Translations under genes and position numbers: made by a program
Assembly (NCBI GenBank): GCA_003170825.1
Contig: PMYL01000038.1
Location: 31,396 to 68,246 of the forward strand
Length of the DNA stretch: 36,851 bases
Direction of reading: 5' to 3'
Origin: Acidobacteriaceae bacterium
GTDB lineage: Bacteria; Acidobacteriota; Terriglobia; Terriglobales; Acidobacteriaceae
In this document: in pieces, positions 16,578 through 24,452 of the stretch
Numbering within the stretch: the first letter of the stretch is position 1
Layout of the letters: each line of letters opens with the position of its first letter
Notes under the pieces: generated by a model
Told to the model about the DNA's origin: nothing
Databases searched by the model: none
What the model saw: the letters and a program-made list of their open reading frames with translations, nothing else

Positions 16578-17378
16578 TTATTCGTCCATTTCGTCAGTGC
16601 GAATGCCGCCGGTCTGCACCGTTACCAATCCGGCAGCGGTGCGCACCAGCAGGAATCCGTGCTCGTCCAACCCGGCTGTAACGCCCGTGCAGGCTTGCGG
16701 GCCACGCACCTCGACCCTTCGGCCGCGCACCCAAGTCGAAGCCTGTTCCACGCGCAAGGGAATCGTCTTACCCGTCGCCGGATCGAGCAACGCGCGCGTC
16801 TCACGCTCCAGCGATTTTAGCAGGGAGACGAGCAAATCCTGGCGATCAATGCGGCGGCCGGCTTCCAAATCCAGCGAAGTCGCGGGCGTGGCCAACCCAG
16901 AATCAAAGCCACGCTGGTGGACGTTGATGCCGACGCCCACCACAGCATAATCAACCGAGCCGCCCGAAGTCTTCGCTTCGACCAGAATGCCACCTGTTTT
17001 GCGCGGGCCGATGAGCAGATCGTTGGGCCAGCGCAGGTCAACGATGAGCCCGGCTGCGAGACCGGCGACGACGCGAATCGCATCGGCAGCAGCGAGGCCG
17101 GCGGCCAGCGGCAACAGCGGCAGACGGACGGCGGGAATTTGCGGACGCAGCAGGACGCTTACGTAAAGTCCTTCACCGGCGGCGGAGTGCCAGGCGCGAT
17201 CGCCGCGCCCGCGTCCGGCCAGTTGCTCATCGGCAAAGTAGGCCGAGCCGTGCGGCGCGGCACTGCGTGCGGCAGCCAATGCGTCTGTATTGGTGGAATC
17301 GGTTACCGGAGAAAAGTGGAGCTTGCCGGCAAAGATGGTGTCCGCGAGCGCGGCGTCCAGTGCCGGAAGATCGAACAT
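16578..17378 (-). CDS. birA: Biotin-[acetyl-CoA carboxylase] ligase
   Basis: This 266-residue enzyme makes biotinyl-AMP and transfers biotin to the carrier protein of acetyl-CoA carboxylase. The catalytic domain shows TDSTNTDAL, the biotin/ATP loop GRGRGDRAWHS (GRGRxxRxW type), DLRWPNDLLIGPRKTGGILVE with the conserved KxGG lysine, and VGVGINVH; a small C-terminal SH3-like domain (about residues 215-266) follows. There is no N-terminal winged helix, so it is a monofunctional (class I) ligase and not the biotin repressor. It starts three bases after the nadC stop and is followed by coaX two bases later. Confidence 0.94.
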   Translation of the reverse strand: MFDLPALDAALADTIFAGKLHFSPVTDSTNTDALAAARSAAPHGSAYFADEQLAGRGRGDRAWHSAAGEGLYVSVLLRPQIPAVRLPLLPLAAGLAAADAIRVVAGLAAGLIVDLRWPNDLLIGPRKTGGILVEAKTSGGSVDYAVVGVGINVHQRGFDSGLATPATSLDLEAGRRIDRQDLLVSLLKSLERETRALLDPATGKTIPLRVEQASTWVRGRRVEVRGPQACTGVTAGLDEHGFLLVRTAAGLVTVQTGGIRTDEMDE

Positions 17379-17381
17379 TGC

Positions 17382-18317
17382 CTAGCTAGGCTCCGCAGTG
17401 ATGCTCATCGAGATGTCCGCTGCCCTGGCCGAGTGGGTCAGAGCGCCCACGCTGATGAAGTCCACACCGGTCTCGGCATAAGCGCGGATGTTGTCAAGAA
17501 CAATGCCGCCCGAGGCCTCAGTGGGAATCCAGCGCGCCTGTGGCTCGAGGTTGGGCTGGCCTTGCGCCTGCTGTCCCGGCGCTACTTCCTTGATGCGTTC
17601 CACGGATCGCTTCACTTCTTTCGGAGTCATGTTGTCGAGGAGAATCGCTTCGGCGCCGAATTCGAGCGCCTCCTCAAGCTCCCGCGGCGAGCGCACTTCC
17701 ACCTCCACGCGCTGGCCTTTCCTGCGCAGTTCCAGAGCCTGTGTCAGCACCTTGGACAGGCCGCCGCCGAGAGAAATGTGGTTGTTCTTGATGAGAATGC
17801 CACTGGCCAGATCGATGCGGTGATTGGTGCCTCCGCCGCACTGCACGGCGTATTTTTCGAGAACTCTGAGGCCGGGAACGGTCTTGCGCGTATCCAGCAC
17901 ATGGGCGTGGGTTCCGTGAATTGCGTCTACATATTTCCGGGTCAGCGTGGCGATGCCGCTGAGGTGCTGCATGAGGTTGAGCATCACGCGCTCGCAACTG
18001 AGCAACACGCGGGCATTGTGGCGAATGACGGCCAGCACCTCACCATTGCGGACGCGCACACCGTCGAAGATCTCGGGGCTGCTGATGACCTCGAAGCGGG
18101 TCTGCGACTGCGGACGCCGGTCCAACCGGGCAAAGATTTCAAGAAAACGCGGCACTGCACCCAGACCGGCTACCACCAACTCCTGGCGGGCTATGATCGA
18201 GGCCGTGGCGCGCAGGTCAGGATCGATAGTGAGGTTGGTGGTGGCGTCGCCGGCGGCCTTGTCTTCCAGCAAGGCCTGCTCCAGCAATGCGTCGATGCGG
18301 CTGCTCTTCCAGTCCAT
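17382..18317 (-). CDS. nadC: Nicotinate-nucleotide pyrophosphorylase (quinolinate phosphoribosyltransferase)
   Basis: This 311-residue enzyme of de novo NAD synthesis converts quinolinate and PRPP to nicotinate mononucleotide, CO2 and PPi. Diagnostic stretches are ALLEDKAAGDATTN near the N-terminus, ERVMLNLMQHLSGIATLT, DTRKTVPGLRVLEKYAVQCGGGTNHR (quinolinate and PRPP site), LIKNNHI, EVEVRSPRELEEALEFGAEAILLDNM, and EASGGI then GVDFISVGALTHS at the end. An Ala/Gln/Pro-rich stretch (APGQQAQGQPNLEPQARW) is inserted before the EASGGI motif. nadA and nadB are not in the window. Confidence 0.95.
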   Translation of the reverse strand: MDWKSSRIDALLEQALLEDKAAGDATTNLTIDPDLRATASIIARQELVVAGLGAVPRFLEIFARLDRRPQSQTRFEVISSPEIFDGVRVRNGEVLAVIRHNARVLLSCERVMLNLMQHLSGIATLTRKYVDAIHGTHAHVLDTRKTVPGLRVLEKYAVQCGGGTNHRIDLASGILIKNNHISLGGGLSKVLTQALELRRKGQRVEVEVRSPRELEEALEFGAEAILLDNMTPKEVKRSVERIKEVAPGQQAQGQPNLEPQARWIPTEASGGIVLDNIRAYAETGVDFISVGALTHSARAADISMSITAEPS

Positions 18318-18335
18318 GGTTCCTTTTTCGCCCGC

Positions 18336-19058
18336 TTAGGGATGAGTTTGGGGTTTCTGGCGCATGAGAAAGTCATAAATAACCGTCTTGACGCTATCAT
18401 CTGTCTGACCCGAGATTGAGTAAAAGTGAGTCCCGTTGCTCCGATCGATCTGAAGCACGTAATTCGACGAGCTGCCGGAGCCCCCCCCCACGAATTTCTG
18501 CCATGGACTTAGTTTGCCGTGCCTGCGCTGGTCGATGAGATTGATCTCCCCAAGGTCGGTATACCAGAGGACAGAGATGATGTTACGGGAATCACGCACC
18601 ATGATCCCACGAGTAGCCAGAAGAAGGAACTGAGAGTAGGTGCCGGTGTGCGACCGGGTTCCGGCCAGATCAACGATAGCCAGGGCCATGCCGAGCCTTC
18701 CCAGGTGACCGGCGATCATCTCTTCGACCTGCGGGGTAAATTGCTGTGCGGTCAGGCAGCCGGGCGCGTCGCCGAACGAGATGGACGGCGTCGCCTCGCG
18801 TGGTTGAATGACGACGCTCTCCACCGGCAATTCCTCCGAAACCGTGTTGTGCTCCTTCAGTTCCCGGTAAGCAACCTGAATCTGCTTGAAGTGTTCTTCC
18901 GCATCCGCCCGCAAGCTGGCGTAACTCTCATAGAGATCAGGATGCCATTGTTTGACCGCTTCCTGATACGCCTCTTGAATGGCGGATTCAGAAGGGATAC
19001 CGTACGCGATTCCAAGGGTTCTGTAGTGCTGCCGGCATTGAACGCAGTCGCAAGACAT
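18336..19058 (-). CDS. J-domain protein with unknown C-terminal domain
   Basis: This is a 240-residue cytoplasmic protein. The N-terminus carries CDCVQC (a possible metal or redox pair of cysteines) and a J domain (about residues 8-75) with helix II ending WHPDLY, so the HPD motif that stimulates DnaK ATPase is intact. The C-terminal part (about 95-240) has no Gly/Phe region or DnaJ zinc finger; it is a mixed alpha/beta domain (SQFLLLATRGIMVRDSRNIISVLWYTDLGEINLID) resembling PH-like or bacterial-PH folds only in outline. It is thus a specialised co-chaperone rather than DnaJ. It starts two bases after the valS stop. Confidence 0.8.
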   Translation of the reverse strand: MSCDCVQCRQHYRTLGIAYGIPSESAIQEAYQEAVKQWHPDLYESYASLRADAEEHFKQIQVAYRELKEHNTVSEELPVESVVIQPREATPSISFGDAPGCLTAQQFTPQVEEMIAGHLGRLGMALAIVDLAGTRSHTGTYSQFLLLATRGIMVRDSRNIISVLWYTDLGEINLIDQRRHGKLSPWQKFVGGGSGSSSNYVLQIDRSNGTHFYSISGQTDDSVKTVIYDFLMRQKPQTHP

Positions 19059-19060
19059 GG

Positions 19061-21940
19061 CTAATTTCCCTTCTTCAGGTTCTCCAGCGCGGCGCGGGCC
19101 TTTTCAAGCAGCAACCGCGTCTCGGATTCCTGCTTTTTTAACCCCTCGACCACATGCGCCGGCGCCTTGGCCAGAAAGCCCTCGTTGCCCAACTGGCGTT
19201 CCGCGGATGCCATGCCTTTCTCATACTTCGCGATGTCCTTTGTCAAACGGTCGCGCTCCATGGCGACATCGATCGTCTTTTCATATTCAACAACGATATC
19301 GGTAGGTCCAACTGAATACCATGCAAGGGCTGAGTACTTCCCAGATGAATCGCGATGAGCAAATTCCACCCATTCAACTGATGAGACCTGTGCGAGCTTC
19401 TTTACAGTCTCGATGTTTCGCGCAATTGTTTCGTACCCGTCGTGCGCGCCCTCCCACATCAGAATCTTTAGTGACGTTGGCTGCTTCTCGGGTACCGCAA
19501 GTTCCTTCCTACGCGCGCGAATACCTGTGATGATGAATTGCAACCCAAGCATTGCCTCTGGTGCATGGGAACCGAGAATCGCCTGATCCGCCTGCGGATA
19601 CCGCGTTAATGCGATCGACTTAGTGGGAGGGTTGCCATCGTAGAGCACGTGCCAAATCTCCTCGGTGATAAAAGGCATAAACGGCGAGAGCAACCGCAGA
19701 GCCGCTTCAAAGACCGAAACGAGCGTTGTTAATGCGGCCTTTGTCTGTGCTTTGTCTGCTGTTTCAGAGAAGTCGAGCCGTAACTTAACGATCTCCAGGT
19801 ACCAATCGCAGAAACTGCCCCAGAAGAACTGATAGATGGTGTTGGCCGCATCGTCGTAGCGATAGTTCTCCAGCGACTGGTTGACCTTGGCCGCGGTCGC
19901 GTGTAACTCAGCGACGATCCAGCGGGCTTCGAGCGGGGCATCGGCGGCGGCTGTGGGCATGGAGCCGAGAGCGGAGGGATCGACGGCGATGCCGATTTCG
20001 GCGGCGCGGTCCACGTTCATGAACAGGAAGCGTGCGGCGTTCCAAATCTTGTTCGCGAAGGCGCGATAGCCCTCGGTGCGGGCTACGTTGAAGGCGATGT
20101 CGGTGCCGGGCGAGGCCATGGAGGCCAGCGTGAAGCGGACCGCATCGGTCCCGTACTGCTTGACGATCTCGATGGGGTCGAGGACGTTGCCCTTGGTCTT
20201 GGACATCTTCTCGCGGTTGGCGTCGCGCACCAGGGCGTGGATGTAAACCTCGCGGAACGGAACGGATTCGGCAAGCGGGCGCGGGCTGCCGTCGGGGAGC
20301 GGAACGTCGGCGGCGAACCAGCAGCCGAACATGATCATGCGGGCTACCCAGAAGAAGAGAATGTCGAAGCCGGTGACCAGCAGGCTGGTGGGATAAAAGG
20401 CGTCGAAATCCGCCCGATTTTCCGCAGCGATATTCGGCCAGCCAAAGACGGAGACAGGCAGGAGGCCCGCGGAGAACCAGGTGTCGAGTACGTCGGTTTC
20501 CTGCGTGATCTGGGCCGAGCCGCAGTGGGCGCAGGCGGTGGGGTCCGGACTCGCGTTGGGGCGGGCGACGGTGATCTTGTGGCACGTGGAACAATGCCAC
20601 GCCGGGATTCGATGGCCCCACCAGAGCTGGCGCGAGATGCACCAGTCGTGAATGTTGCGCATCCACTCGAAGTAGGTTTTCCCGTACTGCTCGGGAGTGA
20701 AGCGGATGTAGCCCTTTTCGACGGCCTCGATGGCGCGGTCGGCAAGCGGCTGAATCTTGACGAACCATTGCGTCGAAAGGCGCGGCTCGACGACGGTTTT
20801 GCAGCGGTCGCAGTGGCCTACGTTGTTGGTGTAGTCCTTCACGGCTCCGAGGAGCTTCCGCTCTTCCAGGTCTTGGACGATTTTCTTGCGCGCCGCGTAG
20901 CGGTCGAGACCGGCGTACGCGCCGCCTTCGGCGTTGATGTGGCCGGTCGAGTCCATCACGTTGATGGAGGGTAGGTTGTGGCGCTGGCCCAGGGCAAAGT
21001 CGTTGGGATCGTGGGCCGGGGTCACCTTCACCGCGCCGGTGCCGAAGTCGCGGCTGACCCACTCGTCGAGGATGATGGGAATCTCGCGGCCGACAAGCGG
21101 CAGGCGGAGCTTCTTGCCGTGGAAATGGAGGTAGCGCTCGTCTTCGGGATGGATGGCTACGGCTACGTCGCCGAGCATGGTCTCGGGGCGCGTGGTGGCG
21201 ATGGTGAGAAATTCGCCGGTCGGCGTGTTGTCCGCGTCAACGACCGGGGTCCCCGCGTCCGCCTCGGCGGATTCGTCCGTGGGGTCAACGACCGGGTAGC
21301 GAATCTCCCACAGATGGCCCTTCTGCTCGACATGGACGACTTCGAGGTCGCTGATAGCGGTTTGGCAGCGCGGGCACCAGTTGACGATGTACGCGCCGCG
21401 ATAGATGAGCCCTTGCTCGTGAAGGCGGACGAAGGCCTCGCGCACCGCGGCGGAGAGATTCTCGTCCATGGTGAAGTACTCGCGCTGCCAATCGACGGAT
21501 GCGCCCAGGCGCTTCATCTGGTCGAGGATGGCGCCGCCGTAGTGGCGCTTCCACTGCCATACGCGCTCGACGAAGGCCTCGCGGCCAAGCTGCTGGCGGG
21601 ACGTGCCTTCCGTGGCGAGTTGCCGCTCGACCATCATCTGCGTGGCGATGCCGGCGTGGTCGGTGCCGGGGAGCCACAGGGCGCGGCGGCCGGTCATGCG
21701 CCGCCAGCGGGTGAGGATGTCGATCTCCGTCTGGTTGAGCATGTGGCCCATGTGCAGGCGGCCAGTGACGTTGGGCGGCGGCAGGAGGATGGTGAAGGGG
21801 GCGGCCTGCGGCGCGGCGGCAGATCCGGATGCATCGGCGGCGGGCGTGGGCTGGGCGAAGAGGTTCTCGCGCACCCAGTACTCGGCCCAGTGATCTTCAA
21901 TGGCGGTGGGGTCGTAGGCTTTGGGCAGGTCGTGAGGCAT
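19061..21940 (-). CDS. valS: Valyl-tRNA synthetase
   Basis: This 959-residue class I synthetase charges tRNA-Val. The HIGH box is HMGH (63-66) after PPPNVTGRL; the editing (CP1) domain contains TIATTRPETMLGD; the KMSKS loop is KMSKT (578-582); the anticodon-binding domain follows; and the C-terminal coiled coil ends EKARAALENLKKGN. In CP1 a 16-codon stretch between two copies of a 13-bp direct repeat (21236-21296) adds VVDPTDESAEADAGTPVVD and has family A repeat ends. It is the first gene of the long operon to comEC, with a promoter at 22013-22040 and a leader of roughly 65 nt containing a small hairpin. Confidence 0.96.
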   Translation of the reverse strand: MPHDLPKAYDPTAIEDHWAEYWVRENLFAQPTPAADASGSAAAPQAAPFTILLPPPNVTGRLHMGHMLNQTEIDILTRWRRMTGRRALWLPGTDHAGIATQMMVERQLATEGTSRQQLGREAFVERVWQWKRHYGGAILDQMKRLGASVDWQREYFTMDENLSAAVREAFVRLHEQGLIYRGAYIVNWCPRCQTAISDLEVVHVEQKGHLWEIRYPVVDPTDESAEADAGTPVVDADNTPTGEFLTIATTRPETMLGDVAVAIHPEDERYLHFHGKKLRLPLVGREIPIILDEWVSRDFGTGAVKVTPAHDPNDFALGQRHNLPSINVMDSTGHINAEGGAYAGLDRYAARKKIVQDLEERKLLGAVKDYTNNVGHCDRCKTVVEPRLSTQWFVKIQPLADRAIEAVEKGYIRFTPEQYGKTYFEWMRNIHDWCISRQLWWGHRIPAWHCSTCHKITVARPNASPDPTACAHCGSAQITQETDVLDTWFSAGLLPVSVFGWPNIAAENRADFDAFYPTSLLVTGFDILFFWVARMIMFGCWFAADVPLPDGSPRPLAESVPFREVYIHALVRDANREKMSKTKGNVLDPIEIVKQYGTDAVRFTLASMASPGTDIAFNVARTEGYRAFANKIWNAARFLFMNVDRAAEIGIAVDPSALGSMPTAAADAPLEARWIVAELHATAAKVNQSLENYRYDDAANTIYQFFWGSFCDWYLEIVKLRLDFSETADKAQTKAALTTLVSVFEAALRLLSPFMPFITEEIWHVLYDGNPPTKSIALTRYPQADQAILGSHAPEAMLGLQFIITGIRARRKELAVPEKQPTSLKILMWEGAHDGYETIARNIETVKKLAQVSSVEWVEFAHRDSSGKYSALAWYSVGPTDIVVEYEKTIDVAMERDRLTKDIAKYEKGMASAERQLGNEGFLAKAPAHVVEGLKKQESETRLLLEKARAALENLKKGN
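21236..21296 (-). repeat. 48-bp insertion bounded by 13-bp direct repeats in valS
   Basis: gtcaacgaccggg occurs at 21236-21248 and 21284-21296, exactly 48 bp (16 codons) apart. On the minus strand the unit holds ccccacggacgaa, a short inverted repeat tccgcc/ggcgga, and gcggggaccccgg, the right end of the family A repeats. This is either a decayed repeat with a target duplication or a local duplication. Confidence 0.6.
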
Positions 21941-22012
21941 GGGAGTTCGGAACGAGCCCCCGCGGGTCTGACCCTTGTTAATAAGGGACTTCCGAGCGAG
22001 GGGACCACCCTC

Positions 22013-22040
22013 ACTTTAGCAGATGCGGGGCAAAGAGCAA
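22013..22040 (-). promoter_or_regulatory. Promoter of the valS-comEC operon
   Basis: On the minus strand TTGCTC (22040-22035), a 16-base spacer, then TAAAGT (22018-22013) preceded by TG-c: an extended -10 promoter. The resulting leader of about 65 nt contains ccctt/aaggg (5 bp, 6-nt loop) at 21972-21987; no T-box features are seen. Confidence 0.55.
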
Positions 22041-22079
22041 TCAGACGCAAACCTGGGAAACGCACGATGCAGCAAAGGG

Positions 22080-22111
22080 AAAAGGCCGCACCGGATGGGG
22101 AGCGGCCTTTT
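22080..22111 (-). terminator. Rho-independent terminator after bamD
   Basis: AAAAGGCCGC (22080-22089) and GCGGCCTTTT (22102-22111) form a perfect ten-pair stem with a 12-nt loop. The A/T flanks give a T-run on either strand, so it could work in both directions. It starts 22 bases downstream of the bamD stop and separates that operon from the valS promoter. Confidence 0.9.
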
Positions 22112-22132
22112 GTTGTTGAATCGGTTGTCAGA

Positions 22133-23626
22133 TTAGAACGGGTTCAGCTTGGTCAGCCCCTTCTTCTTTTTCTTCTTGCTGGAAGATTCGTCGCTGGAGT
22201 CGACTTTGGGCTTCTTCTTGTTGGCGTCGGCAGTGGACTGAGCCGGTGTGGAGCCGGGCTTGACCTCATTCACCTGGTCGGGGGCCTCGGCCGGCTTTTC
22301 AGTGGCGGGCAGCGCGGTGTTGGTGGGCCCCACCGGCTTGATCACGGCGTTGGGGTCTGCCACGGCAGCACCGGAGGGTGCGCTCAGGACCTGGGCGCTC
22401 ACGCCGGTGCCGCCCTCCGGCGGTTGAAGCTGCAAGGGCGCCGTGGAGGGTTGGTCGCTGCGCGGAGGCTCGTTGGCGCCAGTGGGCGGGACTGCGCCGA
22501 TGGGCGAGGGAGCAGGTTTGCCGGCGTTGACGGCGGCGTTGAACAGCGCAATGTTCTGCTTGGTAATATCCGGCGCGAGGGTGCGCTTGGGGTCGTCCAG
22601 GCTTGGCTCGCCCACATGCACGGCCTCCACCACCGTAGGCCCATGCTTGATGATGTCGAAGGTCTTGTCGGTAAAGTGCAGAGGCTGGCGGCTGCGCTCT
22701 TCGGCGTCGTTCTCGGCAACCGCTTCCTGGGTAGGCTCGGGAACGGGGCGGTTCATGGCGACCAGCCTGTCGCGGGCATCCTCCACGTGGGGCGCCATGG
22801 GATAGCGAGTGATGACCTTGGCGTAGGCAGCGGCGGCCCGGTCCTGGTAGACCGCGCGCATCCGTTCCTTGATCGCGCCGGGAAAGTTGGGCGCCATCTG
22901 GATAGAGTGGGCCTCGCCGGCATAGGCATCGCCGATGCCCAGCAGCGCCTGGTCGCTCTTGGAGTAAAGCGGGTAGGTATCGACCACGGTCTCCAGCCGG
23001 GCGATGGCGGCGGCAAAGTTCTCGCGGCTCTCATAGTAGAGGCCGATCCCGGTCTCCCGCTCGGCCAGAACCTCCTGCACGTCGCGCAGCTTCTGCTTGG
23101 CGCGGGGCACCAGCGTGGAGTCAGGGAACTGGTTGATCATGTTCCGGTACTCCTGCTCGGCGCGCTGAACGTTGATGTAGTCGCGGTCGGGCTTCTCCAT
23201 CTGCGCGTAGAAGATGTCGGCCACCTTCATCTGCGCCTCGGCTGCTTCGGGGGCGTTGGGGAAGAAGGTAATGAAATCCTTGTACTCGGCCTCGGCCTGG
23301 GTATAGGCTGCTGTGCCGCCCTCCTTGAACCAACTGTCGCCCACGGCCAGCTTGGCGCGCATCCGATACTCGGACTCGGGATAGGTGTTGAGCATGGTCT
23401 GCAGGTCAAGCCGGGACACGTCAAAGTGATCTTTTTTCATGGCCAGAATAGCCTTGTCGTAGAGCTCCTTGTCGGGTTGCTTGGAGTTCACGCCGGCCAG
23501 CGGGTTGACGCTCAGGTCCTGGTTCTTCTTTTTCTTGGGCTTCTTCTCCTTGGCTTGGGCAGAAACTGCGCCCAGGACCAGAATGGCCAGAGCCACCGCG
23601 GCAATCTTCTTGGACAACCGGTTCAT
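22133..23626 (-). CDS. bamD: Outer membrane assembly factor BamD-like TPR protein
   Basis: This is a 497-residue exported protein. A signal peptide (about residues 1-25, ending SAQA) is followed by a Lys-rich stretch, then tetratricopeptide-like repeats (about 50-270) with the BamD pattern: ELYDKAILAMKKDHFDVSRLDLQTMLNTYPESEY, then AEAEYKDFITFFPNAPEAAEAQMKVADIFY. BamD helps the BamA complex fold outer-membrane beta-barrels such as the receptor at 4655. Two oddities: there is no lipobox cysteine at the signal cleavage site, so it should not be a lipoprotein as in Proteobacteria; and the C-terminal 170 residues are Pro/Ala-rich low-complexity sequence ending in a poly-Lys tail. GAGG lies four bases before the ATG. 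Confidence 0.85.
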   Translation of the reverse strand: MNRLSKKIAAVALAILVLGAVSAQAKEKKPKKKKNQDLSVNPLAGVNSKQPDKELYDKAILAMKKDHFDVSRLDLQTMLNTYPESEYRMRAKLAVGDSWFKEGGTAAYTQAEAEYKDFITFFPNAPEAAEAQMKVADIFYAQMEKPDRDYINVQRAEQEYRNMINQFPDSTLVPRAKQKLRDVQEVLAERETGIGLYYESRENFAAAIARLETVVDTYPLYSKSDQALLGIGDAYAGEAHSIQMAPNFPGAIKERMRAVYQDRAAAAYAKVITRYPMAPHVEDARDRLVAMNRPVPEPTQEAVAENDAEERSRQPLHFTDKTFDIIKHGPTVVEAVHVGEPSLDDPKRTLAPDITKQNIALFNAAVNAGKPAPSPIGAVPPTGANEPPRSDQPSTAPLQLQPPEGGTGVSAQVLSAPSGAAVADPNAVIKPVGPTNTALPATEKPAEAPDQVNEVKPGSTPAQSTADANKKKPKVDSSDESSSKKKKKKGLTKLNPF

Positions 23627-23673
23627 ACCACCTCATTGCGGCAGCGCCCTCAAGCACAGGCCATCCGCCTTTT

Positions 23674-23685
23674 AGGAATATTCCT
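23674..23685. promoter_or_regulatory. Perfect 12-bp palindrome upstream of bamD
   Basis: AGGAATATTCCT lies in the 89-base rpe-bamD gap, 48 bases before the bamD start codon. It could be an operator for a dimeric regulator, or chance. No matching site was noticed elsewhere in the window. Confidence 0.3.
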
Positions 23686-23715
23686 GAATCTTACGCGCAA
23701 CCTTGTCTTATTCGC

Positions 23716-24384
23716 TTACTCGTTTGCGGCCTTGCGGGCCGCCGCCAGCAGGGAACGCGCGTCCTGCTCCGTGCAGCCTGCGCCGAACACGGCATTACCC
23801 GCCACCAGCAGATCCGCACCTGCTTGGACGACCCGGGCCACCGTGTCGTGAGCCACGCCGCCGTCCACTTCGATTCTAAATGCCAGCCCCAGCTCCTGGC
23901 GCAATTCGGCGAGCCGGCGGATCTTATCCAGCGAAAAAGGGATGAATTCCTGCCCCCCGAAGCCCGGATTCACGCTCATGATCAGCACGTGGTGGACCAT
24001 GGGCAGAATGTCCAGGATCAACTCGACGCGGGTAGCCGGATTCAGCACCACGCCTGGCTTCATGCCGTGGTGGGCAATCAGCTGCAGCGAGCGGTGCAGG
24101 TGTGGGCAGGCCTCGTAGTGGACGCTCACCCAGTTGGCGCCGGCCTCTGCAAAGGCGGGAATGAACTCGTTCGGGTTCTCGATCATCAGATGGCAGTCGA
24201 GCGGCAGGCTGGTGACCTTGCGCAGGCACTTCACCACCGGCGGCCCAATCGTGATGTTAGGCACAAAATGGCCGTCCATCATGTCCACGTGGATGGCCGT
24301 GCCGCCGCCGCGCTCGGCCGCGGCAACCTCGTCGGCCAGGTGGGCAAAATCCGCCGATAAGATGGATGGAAGCAGCTCAACCAT
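23716..24384 (-). CDS. rpe: Ribulose-phosphate 3-epimerase
   Basis: This 222-residue TIM-barrel enzyme interconverts ribulose-5-phosphate and xylulose-5-phosphate in the pentose phosphate pathway. Conserved motifs: LLPSILSADFAHL (first strand, catalytic-site Ser), HVDMMDGHFVPNITIGP (metal-binding His and catalytic Asp), DCHLMI, VNPGFGGQEFIP (loop 6) and EVDGGV (second catalytic Asp), then AGADLLVAGNAVFG for the phosphate. The ATG at 24384 gives the family start; AAGGAG is present but about 16 bases upstream, farther than usual. Confidence 0.95.
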   Translation of the reverse strand: MVELLPSILSADFAHLADEVAAAERGGGTAIHVDMMDGHFVPNITIGPPVVKCLRKVTSLPLDCHLMIENPNEFIPAFAEAGANWVSVHYEACPHLHRSLQLIAHHGMKPGVVLNPATRVELILDILPMVHHVLIMSVNPGFGGQEFIPFSLDKIRRLAELRQELGLAFRIEVDGGVAHDTVARVVQAGADLLVAGNAVFGAGCTEQDARSLLAAARKAANE

Positions 24385-24452
24385 GGGGTTTCCCGGTGCG
24401 TCTCCTTGCAGGGTCAGTGTATCAGCGACGGCAGGCCAGAGTCTCCAACACG

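Noticed and set aside
14908..16950. 680-codon plus-strand frame opposite rlmD-like, coaX and birA
   Set aside because: Antisense shadow of genes with clear catalytic motifs; no start signal or recognisable family.
21941..22012. T-box riboswitch upstream of valS
   Set aside because: The leader is only about 65 nt, with one five-pair hairpin and no T-box sequence or specifier loop.
20978..23851. Very long plus-strand open frame (957 codons) opposite valS and bamD
   Set aside because: It runs antisense across two well-supported genes and their terminator; composition is the usual GC-rich shadow and no domain is seen.
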